In this document: positions 42,550 through 50,883 of the stretch, in pieces | How positions within the stretch are numbered: the first letter of the stretch is position 1 | Layout of the letters: each line of letters starts with the position of its first letter | DNA from: Sporosarcina sp. FSL W8-0480 | Lineage (GTDB): Bacteria; Bacillota; Bacilli; Bacillales_A; Planococcaceae | Length of the DNA stretch: 64,000 bases | Direction of reading: 5' to 3' | Assembly: GCF_037963765.1 (NCBI RefSeq) | Contig: NZ_CP150166.1 | Location: 2,053,501-2,117,500 of the forward strand | Translations under genes and position numbers: made by a program | The notes under the pieces: generated by a model | The model's input: the letters and a program-made list of their open reading frames with translations, nothing else | What the model was told of the DNA's origin: nothing | Database searches by the model: none

Positions 42550-44715
42550 ATGACAATAATAGGAATGTTACATCATCGGAAAGACCCGGAAACAGTTATA
42601 AAGGCATATGCATTTGCTGCCGTAGCTGAAGCCGAGGGTGCGAATTTTTTTTACTTTTCTCCGGGGGAAGTAAACTTAGTCAATCGCACCATCAGAGGAC
42701 AAGTGTACGAAAAAGGTAAATGGCAAACAAAAATAATGCCATATCCAAACGTCATCTACAATGCGGGTAGCCCCGAAAAACTATCAAAATCAAAAGAAAT
42801 CATCAACCAGTTAAGAAAAGATATCCCATTTACAACCTACTCAATTGGAAATAAATGGAGTGTCAATCGAAGGTTAAAAGAGGCGAAGGACTTTGCCAGT
42901 TATCTAATACCAACCGAAGTCGTAAAAAACTCAGATCATTTCATGACATTCATTGCCGCATTTGAGAAAGTAGTCTTTAAACCGATCGATGGGCGAAAAG
43001 GAAAAGGCATCTTTTTCATCATCCAGGAAGGTAATCGTTTTACGGTGCGAGGCGATGGGACATATAAAAGTTATACTGTTGCACAATTAAATGCTTTCAT
43101 TAAACAGAAATTATCGCAAGGTACTTTCATCATCCAGCCCTATATCCAGTCGGTCACAAAATCTGGGCAAGTGTTTGACTTCAGATTGCATGTTCAAAAA
43201 AACGGCAAAGGTGAATGGGTAATTACGACAATTTATCCACGTGTCGCTCCAAAAGGTTCAATTATTGCAAATATTAATAGTGGCGGCTATACGAATTATT
43301 TGGAGCCATTCTTGGAACAGGAATTTAAAGATGATGCATTTAATATTAAAAAGAAATTGGAGTATTTCTCCCTATCACTTGCAAAACATTTGGATGAACT
43401 TCAAATGGAGAAATATGGCGAAGTAATTGATGAAATTGGGATTGATATCGGGATGGATCAAGACCAGAAGTTATGGATTTATGAGGTGAACTGGCGTCCA
43501 GGCTGTCCGCCTGCATTCTATTTAGAATTGGATGTTGTAAAAAATACGATACAATATGCAATGTATATCGCCAATAATCAACAAGCCATCAAACAGAAAA
43601 TCAGGGAAGCGAAACGAAGAGGGGCAAAGAAGGAACAAACTACTCCTATTATTGCCATAACCGGAAGTGCAGGTAAAACGACGACAAAAGCATTTTTATC
43701 GTCCATTCTATCGAAAAAATGGAATGTCTTTGAGTCAAAAGATTATTGGAATACGACGGAGCATACGAAACAACACGCTGCGGAAATCAATTCCTCACAT
43801 CAAGCAGTCGTTCTTGAGTATGGTATGGCGTATCCCGGTGTCATTACAGAGCATTGCCAAATTATCCAGCCTAATATGTCCATTGTAACAAACGTCGGTC
43901 TTGCACATGTCGGAAATTTTAATGGCGATCCACGTGGAGTGGCAAAAGCAAAATCCGAATTAATACATGGGATGGATCAATCAGGAGTACTTTGCTTGAA
44001 CCGAGATAATGACAATTCACGATTTTTAGAGACGGAGAATTTTAAAGGAAAAACGATTACAATCGGTATAAAAAGACACGCGAACTATCGAGCATACGAC
44101 GTCAAATATACCGACCAGGGCATGACTTTTAAAATGAAACTGCAAAATGAAGAAATTGAATTGTTCATCCCGATATTCGGGGAGCATCATGTGTATAACG
44201 CGTTATCTGCAATTGCAATTGCAGATCATTTAGGATTTTCTCCAATGGAGATCAAGACCGGTCTTCTATTCAAAAAGCCTCCAAGAAGGTTGACGATTTA
44301 TAATTGTAAGGACAATATTACAATGATTGACGATACGGTCCATTCACATCCTGAAGGCGTTCGGGCAGCATTAGATGTATTGAAGAACCTTGCAAAGCAT
44401 CGAACTATTGCCATTATCGGTCAAATGAGGGAGTTGGGTGATATTCGGGAAAGGGAGTACCGAAAATTAGGGGATTATATAGAGCAACAAGGGATTGACA
44501 TATTGATCACATACGGATTTAGGACCGAGGAAATCGGGGACCAAGCGGAAAGGCAAGGAATGCCCGCTCGGAATATCTATCATTTTACAGATCGTGAGAA
44601 ACTGCATGATTTATTGTCAAAACTGATTAAGAAAGACGATACCATCCTTATCAAAGGGGCAAGCAAGACCAATATGTTCGAAACGGTAAAATTTATAGAT
44701 AAAAAGTATAGTTAA
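42550..44715 (+). CDS. YheC/YheD ATP-grasp fused to a MurF-like ligase
   Basis: 721-residue two-enzyme fusion. Residues 1-345 are a YheC/YheD-type spore coat-associated ATP-grasp unit: NKWSVNRRL, VVFKPIDGRKGKGIFF (141-156), FIIQPYIQ, FDFRLHVQ and IGIDIGMDQDQKLWIYEVNW (here marked by its ends, 297-315). Residues 365-721 are Mur-ligase-like: Walker A TGSAGKTTT (371-379), VVLEYGMAYPGVI, the Lys that is carbamylated in Mur ligases in VAKAKSEL, LNRDNDN, GEHHVYNALSAIAIA, and DDTVHSHPEGVRAALD. ATP-grasp plus Mur ligase in one chain is the layout of cyanophycin synthetase, though the N-terminal module is of a different ATP-grasp subfamily. The product probably makes repeated amide bonds; the substrate is unknown. 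Confidence 0.85.
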   Translation: MTIIGMLHHRKDPETVIKAYAFAAVAEAEGANFFYFSPGEVNLVNRTIRGQVYEKGKWQTKIMPYPNVIYNAGSPEKLSKSKEIINQLRKDIPFTTYSIGNKWSVNRRLKEAKDFASYLIPTEVVKNSDHFMTFIAAFEKVVFKPIDGRKGKGIFFIIQEGNRFTVRGDGTYKSYTVAQLNAFIKQKLSQGTFIIQPYIQSVTKSGQVFDFRLHVQKNGKGEWVITTIYPRVAPKGSIIANINSGGYTNYLEPFLEQEFKDDAFNIKKKLEYFSLSLAKHLDELQMEKYGEVIDEIGIDIGMDQDQKLWIYEVNWRPGCPPAFYLELDVVKNTIQYAMYIANNQQAIKQKIREAKRRGAKKEQTTPIIAITGSAGKTTTKAFLSSILSKKWNVFESKDYWNTTEHTKQHAAEINSSHQAVVLEYGMAYPGVITEHCQIIQPNMSIVTNVGLAHVGNFNGDPRGVAKAKSELIHGMDQSGVLCLNRDNDNSRFLETENFKGKTITIGIKRHANYRAYDVKYTDQGMTFKMKLQNEEIELFIPIFGEHHVYNALSAIAIADHLGFSPMEIKTGLLFKKPPRRLTIYNCKDNITMIDDTVHSHPEGVRAALDVLKNLAKHRTIAIIGQMRELGDIREREYRKLGDYIEQQGIDILITYGFRTEEIGDQAERQGMPARNIYHFTDREKLHDLLSKLIKKDDTILIKGASKTNMFETVKFIDKKYS

Positions 44716-44717
44716 AT

Positions 44718-44754
44718 AGTAAAGAGGACTTCTTTAGCGGAAGTCCTCTTTACT
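44718..44754. terminator. Bidirectional terminator inside the ligase cluster
   Basis: 15-bp perfect arms AGTAAAGAGGACTTC / GAAGTCCTCTTTACT with a 7-base loop. It includes the stop codon of the minus-strand ATP-grasp gene. Confidence 0.95.
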
Positions 44755-45973
44755 GTTGTTCTTTAACATGAAATTGTATTTCTTCTACAGCCTTCTTTGC
44801 AAAACCTTTTGCCTCTTCCAACGTTCTTCCTTGCGCGATGACATAAGCATATCTGTGACCCATCGATAGTGGCGGCATGAGCAATGTCCCTTTTTTGGGC
44901 TTCACATACACTTCCACAATTCCAGGCAATTTTCGGGCCCTGTTTTTACCGGTAACTTTTTCCAAAATTCCTTTCTGTTCCACGATAACGTATTGAGTAA
45001 ATACAAAGTTCCTCTGTGTAACAATTAGAGAAGGTTGTTCGCCTAAGTATAATTTTAAGGTTTCTTCGGTTAGGTCATATCCGAAGGCAGCTTTCAACAT
45101 GTTATTCATTGCACCGCCTGAAATGCGGGGGTTGATTTCGATTAAGCGCCAGCCATTTGTCGTCAATCGCATCTCGACATGGAGGGCACCGTTTTCAATC
45201 TCCAACTCCTCCACAATTGACTTCAAAACTTCCATTACACCATCGTTCACCTGCCTTGGAACGACAGCAAGAACCCCATATCCGGTAATTATGAACCTCT
45301 TTCCGAACGTTATTTCTTGTTTGATCACTCCAGCAATCTTTATATCTTTATGATGAACAATCGCCTCCACTAAATACTGATCACCTTCAATGAATTCCTC
45401 GATAATTACGGCTTCCGTGGGATTCCTCTCTTGGAACTTAAGTATATGACGTTCCAATTGCTGTAGATTGGTCGCGCGCAGTACATCCTTGGAACCAGTG
45501 GATGACGCCGTTTTCACAATCATAGGGAAGTCAGGCAGCCCTTCAATACTTTTCAACTCAAGTTTACTGCCTGGGTCAATTGTTACGTATTTCGGGGAGT
45601 AAGGAAGCCCTTTTAGTTTATCCCTTGTCCCCGCCTTATTTTCCATAATAAGTGCGGCGTTTGAAGATGTGCCATTCGGGCAAAATTCTTCACATAGTTT
45701 CAGTGCTCTGGCGACATTTGAGTCAACAAAGCTTGCAATCGTCATAATTTCATTTCCCTTGGACTTCAATGTTAGAATCTCTTTTTTCATCTCTACCAAA
45801 TTTGTTACATCGACGAACACCATTTCATGAACATCCATATACTCTTTCCGTTGTTGAATCTGCTTTTCATTGCTTGTAAAGAGCACAGTAAAATAACCAA
45901 GCCGAACAGCAGACCTAATTGCTTCCCGACTTGAGCCCGATTTATTTGTACCGATAAATATGATTGTTTTCAA
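44750..45973 (-). CDS. ATP-grasp ligase, L-amino-acid-ligase-like (paralogue 2)
   Basis: 407-residue paralogue of the enzyme at 40817. Matching blocks are FIGTNKSGSSREAIRSAVRLGY, FPMIVKTASSTGSKDVLRA, VIIEEFIEGDQYLVEA, GVIKQEITFGKRFIITGYGV, LHVEMRL and LIEINPRISGGAMNNML (blocks longer than 20 are not given in full). Both members end with the PPxSMGxRYxYV segment. It is transcribed away from the MurF-like gene at 46141. The start is TTG at 45973, eight bases after AAGGAG; a GTG at 45982 overlaps that site. Upstream, CATAACCTA fits the SigK -10 pattern. Confidence 0.85.
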   Translation of the reverse strand: MKTIIFIGTNKSGSSREAIRSAVRLGYFTVLFTSNEKQIQQRKEYMDVHEMVFVDVTNLVEMKKEILTLKSKGNEIMTIASFVDSNVARALKLCEEFCPNGTSSNAALIMENKAGTRDKLKGLPYSPKYVTIDPGSKLELKSIEGLPDFPMIVKTASSTGSKDVLRATNLQQLERHILKFQERNPTEAVIIEEFIEGDQYLVEAIVHHKDIKIAGVIKQEITFGKRFIITGYGVLAVVPRQVNDGVMEVLKSIVEELEIENGALHVEMRLTTNGWRLIEINPRISGGAMNNMLKAAFGYDLTEETLKLYLGEQPSLIVTQRNFVFTQYVIVEQKGILEKVTGKNRARKLPGIVEVYVKPKKGTLLMPPLSMGHRYAYVIAQGRTLEEAKGFAKKAVEEIQFHVKEQQ

Positions 45974-46008
45974 AAAGCCCACTCCTTCATAATTAAGACG
46001 ACTCTTTA

Positions 46009-46017
46009 TAGGTTATG
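46009..46017 (-). promoter_or_regulatory. SigK-type -10 candidate for the ATP-grasp gene
   Basis: Minus-strand CATAACCTA matches the mother-cell SigK -10 pattern CATA-N3-TA, about 36 bases before the start. A matching -35 (AC) at 15-17 bases is not clear. Confidence 0.35.
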
Positions 46018-46140
46018 AGGAAAGCTTCCCAATGCATGGTTATACATCATGCGGCTAATTAATAATTCATCCATGTTTATCGTACAAGCTGCTGAACGGT
46101 TGCCGCATATTATGATAAAAGGAAGAAGGGAGTGAATCCA

Positions 46141-47514
46141 TTGAAACCATTATCGATTGGATACATTAAACAAGTAATAGCAGGAGAGTTGCTTCAAGGC
46201 TCTGATGATATGTTTGTACAACATGGTGCATATCGTCTTAAACAGGTCAGACATACACATACAATTCTCTTTTTAAAAGGGAAAATCATAAAATGGGATC
46301 GTTTAAGACCTTATTTTCCAATTGCAATAGTCACTGAATATGGTAGGCAAACGAACGAACGAGACGAGGACGTAACAATTATTAAAGTTAAAGATTTGGA
46401 GGAGTCCTATTGGAAGTTCATTAAAGATTATCGTAAAAGCATTGATATTCCAGTTATTGCTGTTACGGGCACTTCCGGTAAAACGACAACGAAAGAAATT
46501 ATACGCCATCTTTTAATGGCCGATAGAAAAATCGCCTTTACAAATAGTACAAATAACTCCCGGACGGTGCATTTAGCGAATCTGCTTAGTATCGATGAAA
46601 ACACCGAAGCTGCCGTGTTTGAAACCGCTGTTGGTGCTCCAGGTGACATATTGAATGCGGCTGCATATATAAAGCCGACTATCGGAATTATAACGAACAT
46701 AGGAGAACATCATTTGAATTATTGCAAAACACTAAAAGACTATATCGAAGCAAAGGGAGAGATGATTCGTTCCATTCAACCTGGCGGTATTCTCATCCTA
46801 AATGTTGACGATGAAAGAACAATCCAACTTGACAAAAACCAGTTTACTGGAAAAGTACTTACTTTCGGCATTCATAATTCATGTAAATATCGAGCAAGTA
46901 ATATCATTTATTCCACTGATGGTATGCATTTCACCCTTGAACACAATCAGATGATTTACCGAATGTTCGTTCCGGGACTTGGCGAACACCAAGTATACAA
47001 TGCCTTGGCGGCGATTGTTGCTGTTCACCAAATTGGTATGAGCTTTATGGAAATTAAAGATCGCTTGAAATCATTTGAAACTTTGAATAGGCAAATGCAA
47101 GTTTGTGTTGGGCCCAATGGATCGACAATTATCGATGATTCATGGAGCATTACTACCACTTCCCTAAAAGCGGCATTAGAGGTACTTAAAAACGTAGGGA
47201 AAGACAAGAGGAAAATTGCAATAATCGGAACAATTACTGATTTGGGATCATGGGGATATATCATTCATCAACGAGCAGGGGAAATTATCGCCAAAAGTGA
47301 AGTAGATTGTCTTATCACAATTGGTAAACATGCAAAGATTATGGGGGAAACCGCGGGTAAACTGAATCCTACAATAGAGGTTCATTCCTTTAATAATCAT
47401 ATTCTTGCATACCCTTTTCTCAGAAATATGACTGACCAATCTACAGTTGTACTGGTAAAGGGAGATATGTACAGTGAAGCAGTAAAAAAATTGGCGATGC
47501 TTTTACGAAAATAA
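46141..47514 (+). CDS. MurF-like ligase (coat cluster, paralogue 2)
   Basis: 457-residue Mur-ligase-fold protein. An N-terminal MurF-type uridine-binding-like domain (about 1-95) is followed by Walker A TGTSGKTTT (about 109-117), AVFETAVGAPGDI, TNIGEHHLNYC, the Lys in EAKGEM, LNVDDE, GEHQVYNALAAIVAV and IIDDSWSITTTSLKAAL. True MurF has a Tyr-Asn-Ala-Asn-Pro block at this last place; here it is altered. Housekeeping MurF is expected elsewhere in the genome, so this is a divergent paralogue. The start is TTG at 46141 after GGGAGTG, giving MKPLSI, parallel to the MKPLTV start of the gene at 49455. Confidence 0.82.
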   Translation: MKPLSIGYIKQVIAGELLQGSDDMFVQHGAYRLKQVRHTHTILFLKGKIIKWDRLRPYFPIAIVTEYGRQTNERDEDVTIIKVKDLEESYWKFIKDYRKSIDIPVIAVTGTSGKTTTKEIIRHLLMADRKIAFTNSTNNSRTVHLANLLSIDENTEAAVFETAVGAPGDILNAAAYIKPTIGIITNIGEHHLNYCKTLKDYIEAKGEMIRSIQPGGILILNVDDERTIQLDKNQFTGKVLTFGIHNSCKYRASNIIYSTDGMHFTLEHNQMIYRMFVPGLGEHQVYNALAAIVAVHQIGMSFMEIKDRLKSFETLNRQMQVCVGPNGSTIIDDSWSITTTSLKAALEVLKNVGKDKRKIAIIGTITDLGSWGYIIHQRAGEIIAKSEVDCLITIGKHAKIMGETAGKLNPTIEVHSFNNHILAYPFLRNMTDQSTVVLVKGDMYSEAVKKLAMLLRK

Positions 47515-47541
47515 TAGTCATTGGTGATCGGACTATTATTT
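47513..47541 (+). terminator. Possible weak terminator
   Basis: AATAGTC / GACTATT (47513-47519, 47531-47537) followed by ATTTTG; short stem. Confidence 0.4.
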
Positions 47542-47625
47542 TGTAGGATTTAGGACAAACACCAAGCTCAACTCATCCAGTAACTAATATAGTAATGTAG
47601 ATCAATTATAAGGGAGGGAATAATT

Positions 47626-48066
47626 ATGGGGTTAATTTGTGATTGTAGTGTTGTTGTCAATGCCCTGTCCGTAGATAACAATGTTAAATTTCAAAGAGTA
47701 GACGGTACAGTTAAAGGTGATTTGAAGTATTTGGCAAATGTCTGCGACAATAATTTGGATGCTTCCAGTTTAACGTTACGATTTACAGATAAAGAGCAAG
47801 CGGGGGGAGTAGACAGAAGCTTCCTATTTGTAGCTGGGACAATCACTTCAGTTGTATGTAGAAAAATCTGCATGAATTGTGAGGTCACCGTAACAGGAAC
47901 TGGAACAGTCGGAGGCGTAACCTATCCATTTGAAGCAGTCTTCAGGGATCAGGTTGCATCTTCAAATGTTGATGATGTACAAAGTTTTGTCATCACAGGA
48001 TTCTTTGACCAAAATGGAGCAGCACCGGTTCCACAGGGGTCAATAGTCGCCGTCGGCTGTGTTTAA
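47626..48066 (+). CDS. Small Cys-containing beta-rich protein, unknown family
   Basis: 146 residues, predicted mainly beta, Thr/Val/Gly-rich, with cysteines at 5, 7, 39, 78, 82, 85 and next to the C-terminus (GCV). The CRKICMNC cluster could bind metal or cross-link. No signal peptide. I recognise no family. GGGAGGG precedes the ATG. It starts the transcript that continues with an ATP-grasp and a MurF-like gene, so it may be a coat structural protein or the carrier on which the ligases act; this is inference only. Confidence 0.7.
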   Translation: MGLICDCSVVVNALSVDNNVKFQRVDGTVKGDLKYLANVCDNNLDASSLTLRFTDKEQAGGVDRSFLFVAGTITSVVCRKICMNCEVTVTGTGTVGGVTYPFEAVFRDQVASSNVDDVQSFVITGFFDQNGAAPVPQGSIVAVGCV

Positions 48067-48117
48067 TGTAGGTATACAATTGTTTGTTATTCGAATACTC
48101 GTAAAGGAGGGAAATCT

Positions 48118-49458
48118 ATGAAGGGAATTCGTGGCCGTTACGGTCAAATGAAAGTGCTGGAGCAGGAATTAGGTTCAACGGTTCGTCTACCAGAAATTAG
48201 GAGTTTTTCGAAGGTTAATTTGAATCGTTCTATTTTGCGCCAAGAAGTTATCAGTATAAAATCGTTATTCGGCCCTCAAGAGATCAAAGTGGATCCTGTT
48301 TCAAATTCTCCATCAATAATTGTAAACGACAACAATCAACTTTCTTTTGCAAATAGCGAAGAAGTCTACGAATACTTGATTGACCATGCATTCACAAAAC
48401 AGCATTATGTTATACAAACCGTTCCGGTAACTAATCTCTCCGTACCTCATCATCACCGGTTTACCCTTCATAGAATTTCCTCGTCAGCCAATTGGAAAGT
48501 TGTTCATCATACAATGATCGATGGCAACGGATTTGGAAGGATCAGATATGCAATTCCTATATGGAAAGCTATAAAATTGGTAAAACGCATAGTTTATATA
48601 CTTGGAAAACACTATCCCTCCTGTAATACGATTGCAGTTGAGGTCATGCAAAACAAAATGGGTGAACTTTTTATTACCGATACGGTTCTCCATGAACGTA
48701 ATAGTAAATGGAGTCAATATCTATCTCTATGTAGTGATAGGGCGTTGCGTAGCTACATGCCTAAAACAGAACTATTTACAAATCGTTCTCTGAAAAAACT
48801 TTTAGGATCATATAAACAAGTGGTTTTGAAACCATGTATCGGCCAACAAGGTAAAGGGATCGTAAAAATTACCGTATTAGATGATAAAACCTATGAAATT
48901 CACGACAAAAGAAAAAAAACAATAGAAAAGAATTTTACGGAACTTCTTTGCTATCTCCGTGAACAGTATCTAAATGAAAATGATTATATCGTTCAACAAT
49001 ACATCAATATAGCCAAAATAGATGATCGACCCTTTGATGTGCGTGTCATGACTCAAATCAATGAGCAGGAATGGATCATAACTGGCAAATTAGTTAAAGT
49101 GGCGGCAAGAGAATTCTTCATTTCTAATCGAGCAAGTAAATTACTTACACTTGATGAAGCATTAAGACTGTCTGATAGTCGTATTACCTTAAGTAAATGC
49201 GAATTTTTGATAGATAAAATTTGCAGGAAATCATCTATGATCCTTGCAAATAATTACGAAGGAATAACAATTATCGGCTTTGATGTCGCTATCGATAATC
49301 GCGGGGCAGTATGGATTATCGAAGGGAATTTTGCTCCTTCCACAGCAATGTTTTACAAATTTGACGGCAACAAAGCATATGAAACTATTTACAAATATAT
49401 TAGAAAAAATAAAAATAGGATCTCAACGCTGTCCAATCGAGAGGAGGAGAAAACTTGA
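48118..49458 (+). CDS. YheC/YheD-type ATP-grasp protein with a duplicated N-terminal half
   Basis: 446 residues. The C-terminal part (about 215-430) is a YheC/YheD spore coat ATP-grasp domain: VVLKPCIGQQGKGIVKI, YIVQQYINI, RPFDVRVMTQ and GFDVAIDNRGAVWIIEGNFA. The N-terminal part repeats the second half of the same pattern in worn form: HYVIQTVPVT, RFTLHRISSSANWKVVHH, and NTIAVEVMQNKMGELFITDT. It probably represents a degenerate ATP-grasp lobe. AAAGGAGGG precedes the ATG. It overlaps the MurF-like gene at 49455 by four bases (TTGA), so the two are coupled. Confidence 0.8.
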   Translation: MKGIRGRYGQMKVLEQELGSTVRLPEIRSFSKVNLNRSILRQEVISIKSLFGPQEIKVDPVSNSPSIIVNDNNQLSFANSEEVYEYLIDHAFTKQHYVIQTVPVTNLSVPHHHRFTLHRISSSANWKVVHHTMIDGNGFGRIRYAIPIWKAIKLVKRIVYILGKHYPSCNTIAVEVMQNKMGELFITDTVLHERNSKWSQYLSLCSDRALRSYMPKTELFTNRSLKKLLGSYKQVVLKPCIGQQGKGIVKITVLDDKTYEIHDKRKKTIEKNFTELLCYLREQYLNENDYIVQQYINIAKIDDRPFDVRVMTQINEQEWIITGKLVKVAAREFFISNRASKLLTLDEALRLSDSRITLSKCEFLIDKICRKSSMILANNYEGITIIGFDVAIDNRGAVWIIEGNFAPSTAMFYKFDGNKAYETIYKYIRKNKNRISTLSNREEEKT

Positions 49459-50834
49459 AACCACTTACAGTAAAAACTCTTCGTAAAGTGTTGGAAGGCA
49501 AAATAATCTACGGTTCAGATGACTGGGATGTGAGCGACGTCATTTACTACAAACGTCATGATCACGCCAATCGGAACACAATGCTATTCGTAAGCCGGAA
49601 TGATGAAATAAATTGGGACATGATCAATAAAAAGGGTCCGTCCCTGATTGTTACTGATAAGACTGATATTGCTATACCTAATGTAGCAAATACAACCGTC
49701 ATGCAAGTCATGAGTTTAGTGAAGTCGTATTGGAAGTTTATAACTTACTATCGTAATCTATTTCAAATTCCAGTTGTTACAATAACTGGAACGTGTGGAA
49801 AAACAACTGTAAAAGATATGATAAGACATACACTTCTTGAAACAAAGAATGTCCATTCCTCCCTCAGTAGTAAGAACGAACCAAGACGTTCACTTCCTTA
49901 TTTGATGGGAATAGATGATCAAACGGAGGCGGCTGTTTTTGAACATGGACTCGGCAATTCGGGTAATATCAAACACCAATGCATGATTTATCAGCCAACA
50001 ATTGGAATCATTACTACGATTGGAGTTCATCATTTGGACGGTTGCGGAAACTTGGAAGGGTATATTCGGGCAAAAGAAGAAATAGTAGGCGGCATTAAAG
50101 AAGGGGGAACCCTCATTTTAAATGCTGACGATGAAAATACGAAGAAACTACGGCTCAATAATTTCAAAGGAAAGATCATCTATTTTGGGACATCCGGCAA
50201 ATCCCATTTCAAGGCGGCACGCATTAAGTTTACAGACGGAGGAATGAGTTTTATACTCCGTACAGGAAATCGTAACTATAAAGCTTTTATCCCTGGATAT
50301 GGGGAACATCAGGTTAGCAATGCACTCGCAGCAATAGCCGCAGTCCATGAAATGGGGATGGATATAAAGGCAGCAATTTCTCGTCTGAAAACGTTCAGGA
50401 ACATGGATAGACATTTGGAGTTTTCGAAGGGTATCAATGGAAGCACAATCATTGATGATACGTGGACGAATAACCCTACATCCGTAGAGGCTGCTTTGAA
50501 AGTACTCGATTCCATCGGAAAAAACAAAAATGTAGTGTTGATTCTTGGAGATATCAATCGATTGGGAAACTTTGAGAAGCAGTACCATAGGGAAATTGGG
50601 AGTATGATTGCGAAAAGGAAAATTGGAACGTTGATCACGATTGGAAAAAAAGCGGTGGAGATTGCTAATCAGGCAAGGAAAGATGGAAGCACGGCTACTA
50701 TTATGAGTTATGAGCATGTGAATGAGATTGGTAGTAGGGTGGATCATCTTTTGGATGAAAAATCGCTTGTACTTATTAAAGGGCCTATGTCAAGCCGTGG
50801 AATGATTGAATTTGCTAAAAGACTAAAGAGGTAA
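49455..50834 (+). CDS. MurF-like ligase (coat cluster, paralogue 3)
   Basis: 459-residue paralogue of the gene at 46141: same MKPL N-terminus, Walker A TGTCGKTTV (111-119, Cys instead of the usual Ser/Asn), AAVFEHGLGNSGNI, TTIGVHHLDGCG, Lys in RAKEEI, LNADDENT, GEHQVSNALAAIAAVHEMG and IIDDTWTNNPTSVEAAL. The start is a TTG overlapping the preceding stop, with GGAGGAG just before it. Annotation pipelines would call it MurF, but three paralogues with coat-type neighbours argue against a role in the vegetative cell wall. Confidence 0.82.
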   Translation: MKPLTVKTLRKVLEGKIIYGSDDWDVSDVIYYKRHDHANRNTMLFVSRNDEINWDMINKKGPSLIVTDKTDIAIPNVANTTVMQVMSLVKSYWKFITYYRNLFQIPVVTITGTCGKTTVKDMIRHTLLETKNVHSSLSSKNEPRRSLPYLMGIDDQTEAAVFEHGLGNSGNIKHQCMIYQPTIGIITTIGVHHLDGCGNLEGYIRAKEEIVGGIKEGGTLILNADDENTKKLRLNNFKGKIIYFGTSGKSHFKAARIKFTDGGMSFILRTGNRNYKAFIPGYGEHQVSNALAAIAAVHEMGMDIKAAISRLKTFRNMDRHLEFSKGINGSTIIDDTWTNNPTSVEAALKVLDSIGKNKNVVLILGDINRLGNFEKQYHREIGSMIAKRKIGTLITIGKKAVEIANQARKDGSTATIMSYEHVNEIGSRVDHLLDEKSLVLIKGPMSSRGMIEFAKRLKR

Positions 50835-50843
50835 AAGGTAAAA

Positions 50844-50880
50844 AAAGAAGCATCCAACGCAAATGCGAAGATGCTTCTTT
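50844..50880. terminator. Bidirectional terminator at the end of the ligase cluster
   Basis: AAAGAAGCATC / GATGCTTCTTT (50844-50854, 50870-50880), with T on the plus side and A before the stem; convergent genes. Confidence 0.9.
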
Positions 50881-50883
50881 TTA

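Noticed and set aside
50148..50747. 199-codon open frame antisense to a MurF-like gene
   Set aside because: The plus-strand frame has all Mur-ligase motifs; the antisense frame has none and no start signal.
49455..50834. Housekeeping MurF
   Set aside because: Three divergent paralogues with coat-type neighbours, altered substrate-loop residues and absence of ddl or other mur genes make a vegetative wall role unlikely.
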